Shown here: positions 55,156 to 63,454 of the stretch, piece after piece
Layout of the letters: the number at the start of each line of letters is the position of its first letter
Position numbering within the stretch: the first letter of the stretch is position 1
Source of the DNA: Inquilinus sp. KBS0705
GTDB taxonomy: Bacteria > Bacteroidota > Bacteroidia > Sphingobacteriales > Sphingobacteriaceae
NCBI GenBank assembly: GCA_005938025.2
Contig: VCCI02000001.1
Location: 620,001-684,000, forward strand
Length of the DNA stretch: 64,000 nt
Reading direction: 5' to 3'
Made by a program: the position numbers and the translations under genes
Notes under the pieces: generated by a model
What the model was told of the DNA's origin: nothing
Database searches by the model: none
What the model saw: the letters and a program-made list of their open reading frames with translations, nothing else

Positions 55156-56901
55156 TTACAATTTCAATAACCCTAATCCGATTGCCCCTGCTGTGCCCAT
55201 GAAACTGCCATTATTTTTCAGCTTTTCGTAATTGATATTTTCGTAATAATCACCCATCACGTTTCCGTATTCGTACTTCACCAAGTAATTACCGTTATCT
55301 GAACGAGCTAATTTTGCTTTTATCTTTTCTGCAGCGGTACCTGACGGAGCGTATTTAACAAATTCAATGTTACCTTTTTTAACTTTCACTACTGTTATCC
55401 CTCTCGTAAAATCAAAAGCAACGTTTTTTACTGTAACAGTTCGTTCCTTTATCTCTACCCCATCAATTTGAAGCGAAGGAACACTTAACCTGCACGATTT
55501 AATCAAATCATATTCGTAGTCATTCCCTGAATTGAGGCTGTTTTCCTGAACCAATTTACTGCCCGTACTACCTGCAACCCAAGTATTACCTACCAATCTG
55601 CCCTCACGACTATTATCAAGTATTGTCCATTTGATGTTATAGTTATTTGATAAACTCCACGAGGGAACGAAATTTGACCTGTTTGATCTATTTGCTAATT
55701 CCTCAAAGGATGGATATCTATAACTTCCATTTACAAGCACGCGCAACAGTTCGTTCTTTAGATCGTATTTAAAACGGTTGTAGGTTCCCTGATCGGTTTC
55801 TTGGACATCATATATCTTGTTATTCACGGCTTCGCTCCTTTTCTGCATGGACTCTTTTGAAGCAAGCTTAATTATCGATAAAGTATGGTTCGGGTTGATT
55901 TTGAACCTATCCGTACTAATAACATCATCTTGTGAATGGCCATCTTTAAAGTAGGTCATCGCAAAACTTACGCTGATAATGCTGTCCCGTTGCGATAACT
56001 CTAATCTGTTTAAAGAAAATTCGTCACCAGCTGAACGAGAGTCGCATTGTGAAATATCTGTTACTATTTGTTTGTCATTATTAAAGTACTTGGTAACGTA
56101 TTGCAGCAATTGAGTTGAACACATTTTACCCAAATTCAAATGCTTAATTAAACCATCCGTGTAACTGATTGCTGCATAATAAGCAAGCACAGCTTTTATT
56201 GTAGGATCGACCTTGGTTACGTAGTTTACATTAACGATTTTTTTAAAGGTCATGCCCTCCAACCGTGTATAAAATACTTTTTGACTTTGTTGCTGGAAAC
56301 TATCGTAGTTCTCGGCGTTTGAAACATCAAAGGGTTGACTATTGTCGTACTCTTCTTTTTTTGTCTTGATAGTTGTCAATTGGTTTTTAACTGTTAAAGG
56401 CAATGGTTCAAGGCCAATATCGTGGATTTCTTTAGTGGCCTGTCCCGTTTGTGAAAGATAAACCTTACTGTACGTTTGGTTGTCATCACCGAAGTAATAT
56501 TTACCGACCTGTGTACTACTTTTTCGCATCACAGCTTCAAGTTCCTCAATTGATATATTCGAATACTGGATTGCAATGTAAAAGAGCCGACCTTTGTTCA
56601 TCATGTAATGTGTGCAAAAATTGCCTGCCTTTTGTAAATCGATCATCGGCACATTTTCCTTGCAGACAACCACTTCGCTGATCTGACCATTTTTATAATA
56701 AGCGTGGTTATCCATTCGGACTTGATGGTAACCTTGCGCTCTGTAATAGCTGCTCACTTCGTAATCTACCAAAGATTTTACCTGGCCTGCGCTCTGTCCG
56801 ATTGTTGGAGCCTGACACCAGCTGTTAATAAAAAAGAACACGAAAATGAGAGTTAATAATGTAGGTTTTCTTGTTGTGATGAAGTTGTAAGTGGTTGTCA
56901 T
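55156..56901 (-). CDS. large secreted hypothetical protein
   Basis: 581 aa with a signal peptide (PTLLTLIFVFFFINSWCQ). The mature part is hydrophilic with no recognised domain; the tail KNNGSFMGTAGAIGLGLLKL is hydrophobic Gly-rich. Preceded by the structured 57 kb intergenic segment. Confidence 0.6.
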   Translation of the reverse strand: MTTTYNFITTRKPTLLTLIFVFFFINSWCQAPTIGQSAGQVKSLVDYEVSSYYRAQGYHQVRMDNHAYYKNGQISEVVVCKENVPMIDLQKAGNFCTHYMMNKGRLFYIAIQYSNISIEELEAVMRKSSTQVGKYYFGDDNQTYSKVYLSQTGQATKEIHDIGLEPLPLTVKNQLTTIKTKKEEYDNSQPFDVSNAENYDSFQQQSQKVFYTRLEGMTFKKIVNVNYVTKVDPTIKAVLAYYAAISYTDGLIKHLNLGKMCSTQLLQYVTKYFNNDKQIVTDISQCDSRSAGDEFSLNRLELSQRDSIISVSFAMTYFKDGHSQDDVISTDRFKINPNHTLSIIKLASKESMQKRSEAVNNKIYDVQETDQGTYNRFKYDLKNELLRVLVNGSYRYPSFEELANRSNRSNFVPSWSLSNNYNIKWTILDNSREGRLVGNTWVAGSTGSKLVQENSLNSGNDYEYDLIKSCRLSVPSLQIDGVEIKERTVTVKNVAFDFTRGITVVKVKKGNIEFVKYAPSGTAAEKIKAKLARSDNGNYLVKYEYGNVMGDYYENINYEKLKNNGSFMGTAGAIGLGLLKL

Positions 56902-56961
56902 ATAATAAGTTTAAGGTTATTTTAAAAGTTCAAAGGTCAGATACATAAATGTTATAAAACA

Positions 56962-57096
56962 CAATAAGCGCAGGGCTAACATAGTTTGTGTCTTAGAGGC
57001 TCGGGAAAGCCCACACCACAACAAACAAGTCAGCACCCACGCTTATTGCATGGGCGTTGAACTTATCTGCTCTTGTGGTGTTAAAAATTTTCCCGA
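56962..57096 (-). ncRNA. candidate structured RNA or 5' leader with pseudoknot
   Basis: Read on the minus strand, four nested stems pair: TCGGGAAA/TTTCCCGA (57001-57008 with 57089-57096), ACACCACAA/TTGTGGTGT (57013-57021 with 57073-57081), AAGT/ACTT and CGCCCA/TGGGTG. The innermost pairs include a G-U only possible on the minus strand. The apical loop CAATAAGCG then pairs with a downstream CGCTTATTG (56962-56970), a 9-bp pseudoknot. It lies 60 bp before the 56901 start codon. Confidence 0.45.
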
Positions 57097-57244
57097 TTTC
57101 TAAAACAAGAACTTCAAAAGCTGAACGCTATATTTTTAATATCAATTTTAAAACGCTTACATACCTTTAATTTTTAATTTGATGCTAAGATACTTTATTT
57201 ATAAAAACAATCAATTAGAGCCGTTTAAAACACGGTAGATTTAA

Positions 57245-57571
57245 TTAAAAACGCAAGCCTCTACCTGTTAACTGTTCAAGCCAGCTATTTATCGTATATT
57301 CATTTTTATCATCGGCCAAAATGTAATCCTTCTTAACTAACTCAGCCATTTGCGTACATATCTGAATAAGATATAGTTGATACCATCCTTTGTAACGATT
57401 TTTTAAAAATGACCATGTATCGTCCAAAGAAACGAACGTTAGGTATTTTGCTTTTGAGCAATCAAATATTTCGTAACTGGATAGCTGATAAATAAAGATT
57501 CCGTTCATCGATTTGCTGCTTACTTTGATGCTGCCGCCGTCACATCCAATCTCTAACATTGTATTCTCCAT
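57245..57571 (-). CDS. hypothetical protein
   Basis: 108 aa. A soluble protein with a Trp/Tyr/Cys-rich middle (DDTWSFLKNRYKGWYQLYLIQICTQ). No domain recognised. It is divergent from the HNH-like gene at 57685, with an AT-rich 113-bp spacer between them. Confidence 0.5.
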   Translation of the reverse strand: MENTMLEIGCDGGSIKVSSKSMNGIFIYQLSSYEIFDCSKAKYLTFVSLDDTWSFLKNRYKGWYQLYLIQICTQMAELVKKDYILADDKNEYTINSWLEQLTGRGLRF

Positions 57572-57684
57572 TTTTTTTTAGGGAAAGGTCATAGTTTTTT
57601 CAACAATCCAACGTTTAAAACTTTTAAATAAAAATGATAATATTTTTAGCATTCCTACATAGCTTTACATTCAAATACTAAATT

Positions 57685-58452
57685 ATGCTATGTCAATTGT
57701 GTTTGCAGGAAAAGAGGCTTTTAAAGAAGTCACACATAATTCCAAACTTTCTTTACAAAGATCTATTTGGTGCTGATAACCGTTTAGTTAATATCAATCT
57801 TAGTAATTTTGATGAATACCATTATACACATTCAGGGTTCTATGATAAGGATATTTTATGTAGTGATTGTGACAGTAGCTTACTATCTAAACTGGAAACC
57901 TACGCAAGTAATTGTCTTTATTTTAGGGGCAGTGAAAGGTCAAGAAGTAAAATCCAAACACAATTACTTGGAGGTGGTGAAATCCTTCCTGCGGTTCGTT
58001 TTCATAATTTGGATTATTCCAAAATTAAACTCTTCTTGCTATCCATACTTTGGCGCGCGCACATATCCCGACAGCCGTTTTTTAAAGATGTAAACTTAGG
58101 GCCTTATGCTGAACGGTTACGAAAGATGATACTTGAAAATGAGCCGGGCAAGGAAGAAGAATTTGAAGTTATATTACTACATGTTGATACCGGAAAGACA
58201 AGACCTGAACAAGGTTTATACCAACCCCGGAAAATACGAATTAATGGAAATTACCAGTACGCATTTGTAATCAATCGCATTATTTACCACTACAATATTT
58301 CACCTCATAATAAAATGAGCATATATGAAAAAGGGATAGTCAAAAACGATGGCATTTTAGATATCGGATTACTTAAAGATAAAGTAGCAAGGGGTTATTT
58401 TGATAGCGTTGTAGGGAAGAGAATACTACTTAAGAGCAACCCCGTATTATAA
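57685..58452 (+). CDS. HNH-like zinc-knuckle protein next to the TIR-caspase operon
   Basis: 255 aa. CQLC (residues 3-6) is followed by KKSHIIPNFLYKDLF, and ILCSDC (57-62) by SSLLSKLETYA. This CxxC...SHxxP...CxxC...E.Y arrangement is the treble-clef HNH-like fold of a hypothetical family seen in defence neighbourhoods. The canonical second His of HNH nucleases is not clear, so catalysis is uncertain. A promoter separates it from the operon. Confidence 0.6.
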   Translation: MLCQLCLQEKRLLKKSHIIPNFLYKDLFGADNRLVNINLSNFDEYHYTHSGFYDKDILCSDCDSSLLSKLETYASNCLYFRGSERSRSKIQTQLLGGGEILPAVRFHNLDYSKIKLFLLSILWRAHISRQPFFKDVNLGPYAERLRKMILENEPGKEEEFEVILLHVDTGKTRPEQGLYQPRKIRINGNYQYAFVINRIIYHYNISPHNKMSIYEKGIVKNDGILDIGLLKDKVARGYFDSVVGKRILLKSNPVL

Positions 58453-58473
58453 AACGTCATGTTTATTATTGTA

Positions 58474-58502
58474 TTGAGAACTATCTAAAAATAATATATT
58501 TG
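58474..58502 (+). promoter_or_regulatory. promoter of the TIR-caspase operon
   Basis: TTG (58474-58476), an 18-nt spacer and TATATTTG (58495-58502) fit the Bacteroidota pattern, 24 bp before the TIR gene ATG. Confidence 0.55.
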
Positions 58503-58525
58503 ATTAACCTTAAACCTTCAACTGA

Positions 58526-59107
58526 ATGGCGCTATTTAACGAAAATTATCTCAGAAATTTGGTCCAAAATCAACCGCTTAATGAAAGTACGCGGATGATG
58601 TCCGAAAGCAAACAAAAAACATCATTTGATATTTTTTTATCCCACAGCTTTTTAGATAAACAAGCTGTTAAAGGACTGTATATTGAACTCACCAGCTATG
58701 GATTTTCGGTTTACGTAGATTGGATTGTTGATCCGCATTTAGATCGGAATAATGTTACGAAACAAACAGCCAAAACTATACAGCAACGGCTGCAATCTTC
58801 AAAATCTCTCATATTAGCAATATCAGAAAATGCAGATCTGTCAAAATGGATGCCTTGGGAATTGGGATACGTAGACGGACATACCCAACTTTGCGCGTTA
58901 GCACCAGTCGTAAGCAACTACAACACAAAACGCACTTTTGAAAGGAGAGAGTTTCTTTTACTATATCCATACATAAAACGCGCTCAAAACAGCCAAAACC
59001 AAGATAAACTTTGGGTAGTTGAAAACGGGACTAACTACATAATCTTTGACGATTGGATGAGAAGCAACAAATTGTTTGAAAGGGACTTTAATATAGACAG
59101 TCTATGA
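58526..59107 (+). CDS. TIR domain protein (first operon gene)
   Basis: 193 aa. SFDIFLSHSFLDKQAVKGLYIELTSYGFSVYVDW (33-66) is the TIR BB-loop start, and KWMPWELGYVDGH places the catalytic Glu at 112. The C-terminal third has no other domain. As in other bacterial TIRs it should cleave or cyclise NAD+. Its TGA overlaps the caspase ATG (59104). Confidence 0.88.
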   Translation: MALFNENYLRNLVQNQPLNESTRMMSESKQKTSFDIFLSHSFLDKQAVKGLYIELTSYGFSVYVDWIVDPHLDRNNVTKQTAKTIQQRLQSSKSLILAISENADLSKWMPWELGYVDGHTQLCALAPVVSNYNTKRTFERREFLLLYPYIKRAQNSQNQDKLWVVENGTNYIIFDDWMRSNKLFERDFNIDSL

Positions 59108-60054
59108 GGAAAGCGTTACTTATTGGTATCGACGATTACAGTTTCGGAGCATTGAATGGATGCATCAGAGATGCTGAAAAATTATCCATGTTGCTCTCAA
59201 GAGATTTTGACGAAACCCTTAACTTTACTTGTAAAAAACTATTATCCTCTGAGGAGTTAATTGATATTTTGACTTTAAAGGAAGCGATTGTGGAGTTGTT
59301 CGAGAACAAAACAGAGGTCGCGCTTTTTTACTTTTCAGGGCATGGCTCTGAAAAAGACAAGTATGGTAATGCTTGTCTTGTTACTCAAGACGCTACCGCG
59401 GCAACATCTGGAGTGGATTTAGATTTTTTGCTTAAAACGGCAAATGATTCACCTGCCACTGAAGTTGTAATAATTTTAGATTGTTGCTTCAGTGGTGTTC
59501 TTGGTAACCCTTCTTTTTTGGACAAAATGTCTTATATGCGAGAAGGCGTTTCTATTTTAACTTCAAGCCACGAAACGCAAGTTTCCTTAGCTGGTTTAGA
59601 TGGCAGTGTTTTTACTACTATGGTTTGCAACGCTTTAGATGGTGGCGCAGCGGATACAACAGGCTTGGTTTCTGTATCTTCAATATATGGATATGCTGAT
59701 AAACTATTAGGGCCTTGGGACCAAAGACCAATTTTCAAATGTAATTTATCTAAGATGGTTCCGTTACGACGCTGTAAGCCTATTATCCCACTTAACACAT
59801 TGCGCAAACTACGGGTATATTTCAGCAATCCAGACGACTTCTACCAGTTAGATCCTTCGTTTGAACCAGATGCAGAACCTCGAGGCCATGACAACGAAAA
59901 GATTTTCGAAGATTTACAAAAATTAAACAGGGGCAGCTTATTGCATCCTGTTGATGCTGAACATATGTACTATGCAGCTATGAATAGCAAATCATGTATA
60001 TTAACACCATTAGGAAAATATTATTGGCAATTAGCAAAGGAAGGAAAATTATAA
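59104..60054 (+). CDS. caspase-like (C14) peptidase
   Basis: 316 aa. ALLIGIDDY at the start, YFSGHGSE with His80 and ILDCCFSG with Cys128 form the caspase His-Cys dyad. The C-terminal part (210-316) has no recognised domain and could be the ligand-sensing region. TIR signals are known to activate caspase-like effectors in Thoeris type IV, which makes this the likely effector of the operon. Confidence 0.87.
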   Translation: MRKALLIGIDDYSFGALNGCIRDAEKLSMLLSRDFDETLNFTCKKLLSSEELIDILTLKEAIVELFENKTEVALFYFSGHGSEKDKYGNACLVTQDATAATSGVDLDFLLKTANDSPATEVVIILDCCFSGVLGNPSFLDKMSYMREGVSILTSSHETQVSLAGLDGSVFTTMVCNALDGGAADTTGLVSVSSIYGYADKLLGPWDQRPIFKCNLSKMVPLRRCKPIIPLNTLRKLRVYFSNPDDFYQLDPSFEPDAEPRGHDNEKIFEDLQKLNRGSLLHPVDAEHMYYAAMNSKSCILTPLGKYYWQLAKEGKL

Positions 60055-60055
60055 C

Positions 60056-60466
60056 ATGGCAAATCCAAGAGCATTTATCAGTTTTGATTTTGACCACGAT
60101 GAAGGAAGTCGTAAATATTTTGTAGGTCAATCAATTAATTCACGGACACCTTTCAATATTGAAGATTGGTCGTCAAAAAATGCTTTACCTGAGCATTTAT
60201 GGGAAACACTTTTAGAAGATAAAATTAAGCGATGTCATCTACTCATTGTGCTGGTAGGGAGGTTTATGGGGTCTGCTACTGGAGTCAATAAGGAAATTAA
60301 GATGGCCGAGAGAAATAATGTGCCAGTTTTCGGAGTCTATGTTGATGGGGCAGGCGTTATTTCTGTTCTACCAATTGAGTTGTCAAGAAGTAGAGTGATG
60401 CCATGGACATGGGCAGCAATTGCTAACCAAATTGACCAATGCATGACCGAAGGCAAAAATCGCTAA
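60056..60466 (+). CDS. ThsB-like TIR (MTH538/DUF1863 type)
   Basis: 136 aa. RAFISFDFDHDEGSRKYFVGQSINSRTPFNIEDWS is the ThsB/MTH538 TIR opening. GVNKEIKMA (Glu80) is the candidate catalytic Glu. Thoeris ThsB makes a cyclic ADP-ribose-type signal. It starts 1 nt after the caspase stop. Confidence 0.85.
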   Translation: MANPRAFISFDFDHDEGSRKYFVGQSINSRTPFNIEDWSSKNALPEHLWETLLEDKIKRCHLLIVLVGRFMGSATGVNKEIKMAERNNVPVFGVYVDGAGVISVLPIELSRSRVMPWTWAAIANQIDQCMTEGKNR

Positions 60467-60467
60467 T

Positions 60468-60959
60468 ATGATTGTTGGAATAACCGGACATCAAAACTTG
60501 AGTCAATACAACGTGGTTTGGATAAAATTAGAAATGCTAAAATTATTGGATGCATTACCAGTAACACTTGGCATTTCAAATTTAGCTGCAGGTAGTGATC
60601 AGTTGTTTGCGAATATTATTGTCGAAAAAAAAATCTCCTTAAAAGCAATTATCCCATGCTCTGGTTATGAGGGAACATTCACCAATGATACTGATTTTTC
60701 GAACTTTAAGTATTTATTTAACCGCGCATCTGAAAAGTTAGTCTTAGACTTTTCTGAACCCTCAGAGATGGCTTTTTTTGCGGCAGGAAAAGCAGTTGTA
60801 GAGAATTGCAATCTATTAATAGCAATTTGGGATGGACATAAAGCGAAAGGATTGGGAGGAACAGGTGATGTTGTAGCTTACGCTCTTAAACGTCACTTAA
60901 GTTTAATACACTTTAATCCATTAACTGAACGACTAATTTATTATAATTATGGCGATTGA
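60468..60959 (+). CDS. SLOG/DprA-like nucleotide-ligand protein
   Basis: 163 aa Rossmann-like protein. GITGHQNL (4-11), LAAGSD (39-44) and GGTGDVVAYA (130-139) match the SLOG superfamily that binds or produces nucleotide signals next to TIR and Sir2 effectors. No catalytic residue is certain. It starts 1 nt after the ThsB-like stop and overlaps the next gene by 11 bp. Confidence 0.7.
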   Translation: MIVGITGHQNLSQYNVVWIKLEMLKLLDALPVTLGISNLAAGSDQLFANIIVEKKISLKAIIPCSGYEGTFTNDTDFSNFKYLFNRASEKLVLDFSEPSEMAFFAAGKAVVENCNLLIAIWDGHKAKGLGGTGDVVAYALKRHLSLIHFNPLTERLIYYNYGD

Positions 60960-61437
60960 TATATTCATTTCTCATCCCACACCGTACAATCGTCATCAGG
61001 AAAGATTTCTTGAATTATTAGAAGAGCATTTAAAGGCTCATGATCTCAATCCCATTAATTTAGGCAAACAAAGTTGGAGTCATAAAAGCCCGCTGCAGCC
61101 AATTAAAGAATTGGTCAGTAGATGTAACGCTGCAATCATAATTGGTATGGAGCGTTATCACTCATATATTGGATATGAATACGAACACTCCTCAAAGAAA
61201 TCGGAACTTATTCACAGGTATACTTCAACTGCGTGGATACAAATAGAATCTGGTATGGCTTATCAACAAGGACTTCCTTTGTTAATTCTTAAAGAAAAAG
61301 ATTTAGCTAAAGAAGGAATTTTGGATCCTTTAAACAGTGAGTTTTTTGTTTTTGATTTTAATATCGGTGAGGTTCAAAAAAGTCTACCCGAAAACATGAA
61401 ACGAGTTATTAGCAGTTGGATGAACGCATTTATTTGA
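60949..61437 (+). CDS. TIR/nucleoside-deoxyribosyltransferase-fold protein
   Basis: 162 aa. DIFISHPTPYNRHQERFLELLEEHLKAHDLNPINL opens like a TIR domain, and WIQIESGMAYQQGLPLLILKE puts Glu100 in the place of the TIR/deoxyribosyltransferase catalytic Glu. It overlaps the SLOG gene by 11 bp, which is strong evidence of one transcript. A catalytic or a ligand-binding role are both possible. Confidence 0.65.
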   Translation: MAIDIFISHPTPYNRHQERFLELLEEHLKAHDLNPINLGKQSWSHKSPLQPIKELVSRCNAAIIIGMERYHSYIGYEYEHSSKKSELIHRYTSTAWIQIESGMAYQQGLPLLILKEKDLAKEGILDPLNSEFFVFDFNIGEVQKSLPENMKRVISSWMNAFI

Positions 61438-61489
61438 TACGTAAATATTCAAGTTCTTGATGCTGACACTAACTAACTGTTTATTAAAA

Positions 61490-63046
61490 TCACATTTTTT
61501 TAAGTTCATGATGTAAATAAATCGCTTCATTAAATACCGCACGATGCCTCCTCACTTGTCGTTCTATCGCTGGCTCATTCATAATTAGAGAAGCCCGCTT
61601 ACCGTAGGTAAAATAGTTGCTATTAAATTTATCTTCCACTCGTTCCGTTTTTAATATGTAATAACCAAATTTGTTCGGAACTAACCGCTTGTATCGCTTA
61701 TCAACCCTTTTTTTATCAAGGTTTATGTTTGTGTAAAGCCTATATAATCGTCTTTTAAATAGTGCTGATGATGCACTTGGATATTTATCAACAGCCAATC
61801 TGGCGCGACTTGACCTGCTTTTTACAGCTACAATCATTCTTCTATAAAATTTTGAAAGATTTGCAGACTTAATCAAAGTTCTATAGCCATAAAATTCAAA
61901 TCCTAAATATGTTAATGGTCTATTTATTAACAACTCTTTTCCCTTTAAAAGATGGCTCACGGGTTTACTTGAACCATCGGTTTGTAAAATTGGGAAAAAG
62001 CAATGCTGTTCCGTCTTTTCTTTACTCAATTCTACCTTGCTTAATTCAAGAGTCGTGCCTATAAAATCAATTATATCATCCTTGTTTTCTTCATCGCAGA
62101 TAACGATTATATCATCGCTATAACGGCGATAATAACCTGAAAGATTTACTACCACTTTATCCAATACAGCTTTATCAAACTCTAACAAATATAAATTGGC
62201 TAATGTTGCACTTATAGGTAGCCCCTGAGGTATACCCATCATTTTGTTTTGTTTATTCCTGAATTCGTTTTTATAAATTCTAAATCTCCCGTTATTAACA
62301 GCCTCTCTAAACTTGACCGGGTTTTTAAAAAATGAATTAACGTTGTGCTTCCTGTTATCAGCCAATTGTCGCTCGTCAAATCCCAGTCGACGGCCCTTTG
62401 AATTTGATTTCAACCGAAGGTCGTCCTTTAAGATGTAAGAAAATTTAGTTGCCGCCTTAAATACTTTGTAATGGTCTTCGGGCAGTGTTAGTTCACCAAT
62501 TAAATTTGCCCAGGCTTGCTTCAAAAGAGTATGATTCATTGAGCTAAAAAATTTCTCGATATCAAATTTCAAGACCCAGCACTTGGTTTCAGCTCGCTTC
62601 TTTATTTCCTCAAATACTTCGTGGGCAAAATGGATGGTGCTTTTATAGGTGTTCTTTTTTGCTGGGTCTTCTATACGCCTGTAAGCTGTAACACATTTGC
62701 TTAAATGGTCGATTTTATCTAATTCTTTTAAATAGGCGTTTTGGAGGATTTCACCATAATACCCGAATATCATGGAATCGATGTGAGTTGCATAATGCAG
62801 TGGACGCAATTTTGCACTTGTTTTGCCTTTATACGAGTGTGCGCGCGTGCCAGCATCATCTACGACCTTGTACCGACGGACTTTAATGTTTGTGTGTATT
62901 AATGGTAAAAAGGCGTGTTTAATAACAAAATCCTTATCTCTCACTTTACCCAATATCTCACCGCGCTGAGTGTTAACATCGATCTGATTGGTTAAATGCA
63001 AATAACCTCGATTTTTAAGCCATGTGGATTTACGTTTAGGTTTCAT
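61490..63046 (-). CDS. reverse transcriptase (unknown-group / DRT-like)
   Basis: 518 aa. LKFDIEKFFSS (Asp162 of motif A), GIPQGLPISATLANLYL and YRRYSDDIIVICD (Tyr309-Ser-Asp-Asp) give a complete RT palm. There is no intron maturase, HNH or retron-type thumb seen; the conserved N-terminal region KLRPLHYATHIDSMIFGYYGEILQ and the thumb (NRPLTYLGFEFYG) fit an unknown-group RT of the antiviral DRT kind, though the specific class is not settled. It converges on the TIR-caspase operon. Confidence 0.75.
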   Translation of the reverse strand: MKPKRKSTWLKNRGYLHLTNQIDVNTQRGEILGKVRDKDFVIKHAFLPLIHTNIKVRRYKVVDDAGTRAHSYKGKTSAKLRPLHYATHIDSMIFGYYGEILQNAYLKELDKIDHLSKCVTAYRRIEDPAKKNTYKSTIHFAHEVFEEIKKRAETKCWVLKFDIEKFFSSMNHTLLKQAWANLIGELTLPEDHYKVFKAATKFSYILKDDLRLKSNSKGRRLGFDERQLADNRKHNVNSFFKNPVKFREAVNNGRFRIYKNEFRNKQNKMMGIPQGLPISATLANLYLLEFDKAVLDKVVVNLSGYYRRYSDDIIVICDEENKDDIIDFIGTTLELSKVELSKEKTEQHCFFPILQTDGSSKPVSHLLKGKELLINRPLTYLGFEFYGYRTLIKSANLSKFYRRMIVAVKSRSSRARLAVDKYPSASSALFKRRLYRLYTNINLDKKRVDKRYKRLVPNKFGYYILKTERVEDKFNSNYFTYGKRASLIMNEPAIERQVRRHRAVFNEAIYLHHELKKM

Positions 63047-63454
63047 TTAAAAAGGGGCCTCGGATTTCTTGAGCGTATCAGACTATATATCGCATAACAC
63101 AAAAGGCCGTTACCCAATTTCTTGAGTCACGCTATATTTTCGAATAATAAAGTAAATAACTTAACTACTATAACAACAATGGAAACACTATTGACTATAA
63201 TGCGTATTATTACTAAATTTGTCTATTGCGTAACCGCTGGTTTACAACTTCTCAGCTTAGTGCTGATGGTTCAACCAGATACTTATAATCAACGACAGGT
63301 GATTGACACCGTCACTGTATACAAGCCCGATTATGGCAATATTCATCCATTATGCACTATATCGCATAAAGTAATTACGGCCTATACCAAGTGCCTATCT
63401 TATCTGTTCCGAAGCCCCCTCCAAATATATATAATAATATATTAATTTTGTTGA
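63047..63454 (-). promoter_or_regulatory. long leader of the RT gene, candidate ncRNA
   Basis: About 370 nt without a gene that I believe (a 107-codon plus-strand frame at 63122-63445 is not protein-like). On the minus strand TATATTTG (63429-63422) is a -7 box at its far end. Inside are a 12-nt direct repeat TATATCGCATAA at 63086-63097 and 63358-63369 and a 10-nt direct repeat ATTTCTTGAG at 63065-63074 and 63118-63127. RT systems of this type use a structured template RNA upstream of the gene. Confidence 0.4.

Noticed and set aside
61438..61489. Possible strong terminator between the convergent TIR operon and RT gene
   Set aside because: No clear hairpin found; only AT-rich sequence and a T-run.
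63122..63445. 107-codon plus-strand frame opposite the RT leader, considered as a never-ending ORF product of concatemeric cDNA
   Set aside because: Joining the two direct-repeat copies would shift the frame (the repeat distance is 272 nt, not a multiple of three) and meet a TGA within about a dozen codons; the minus-strand frames also close early. It is probably chance.
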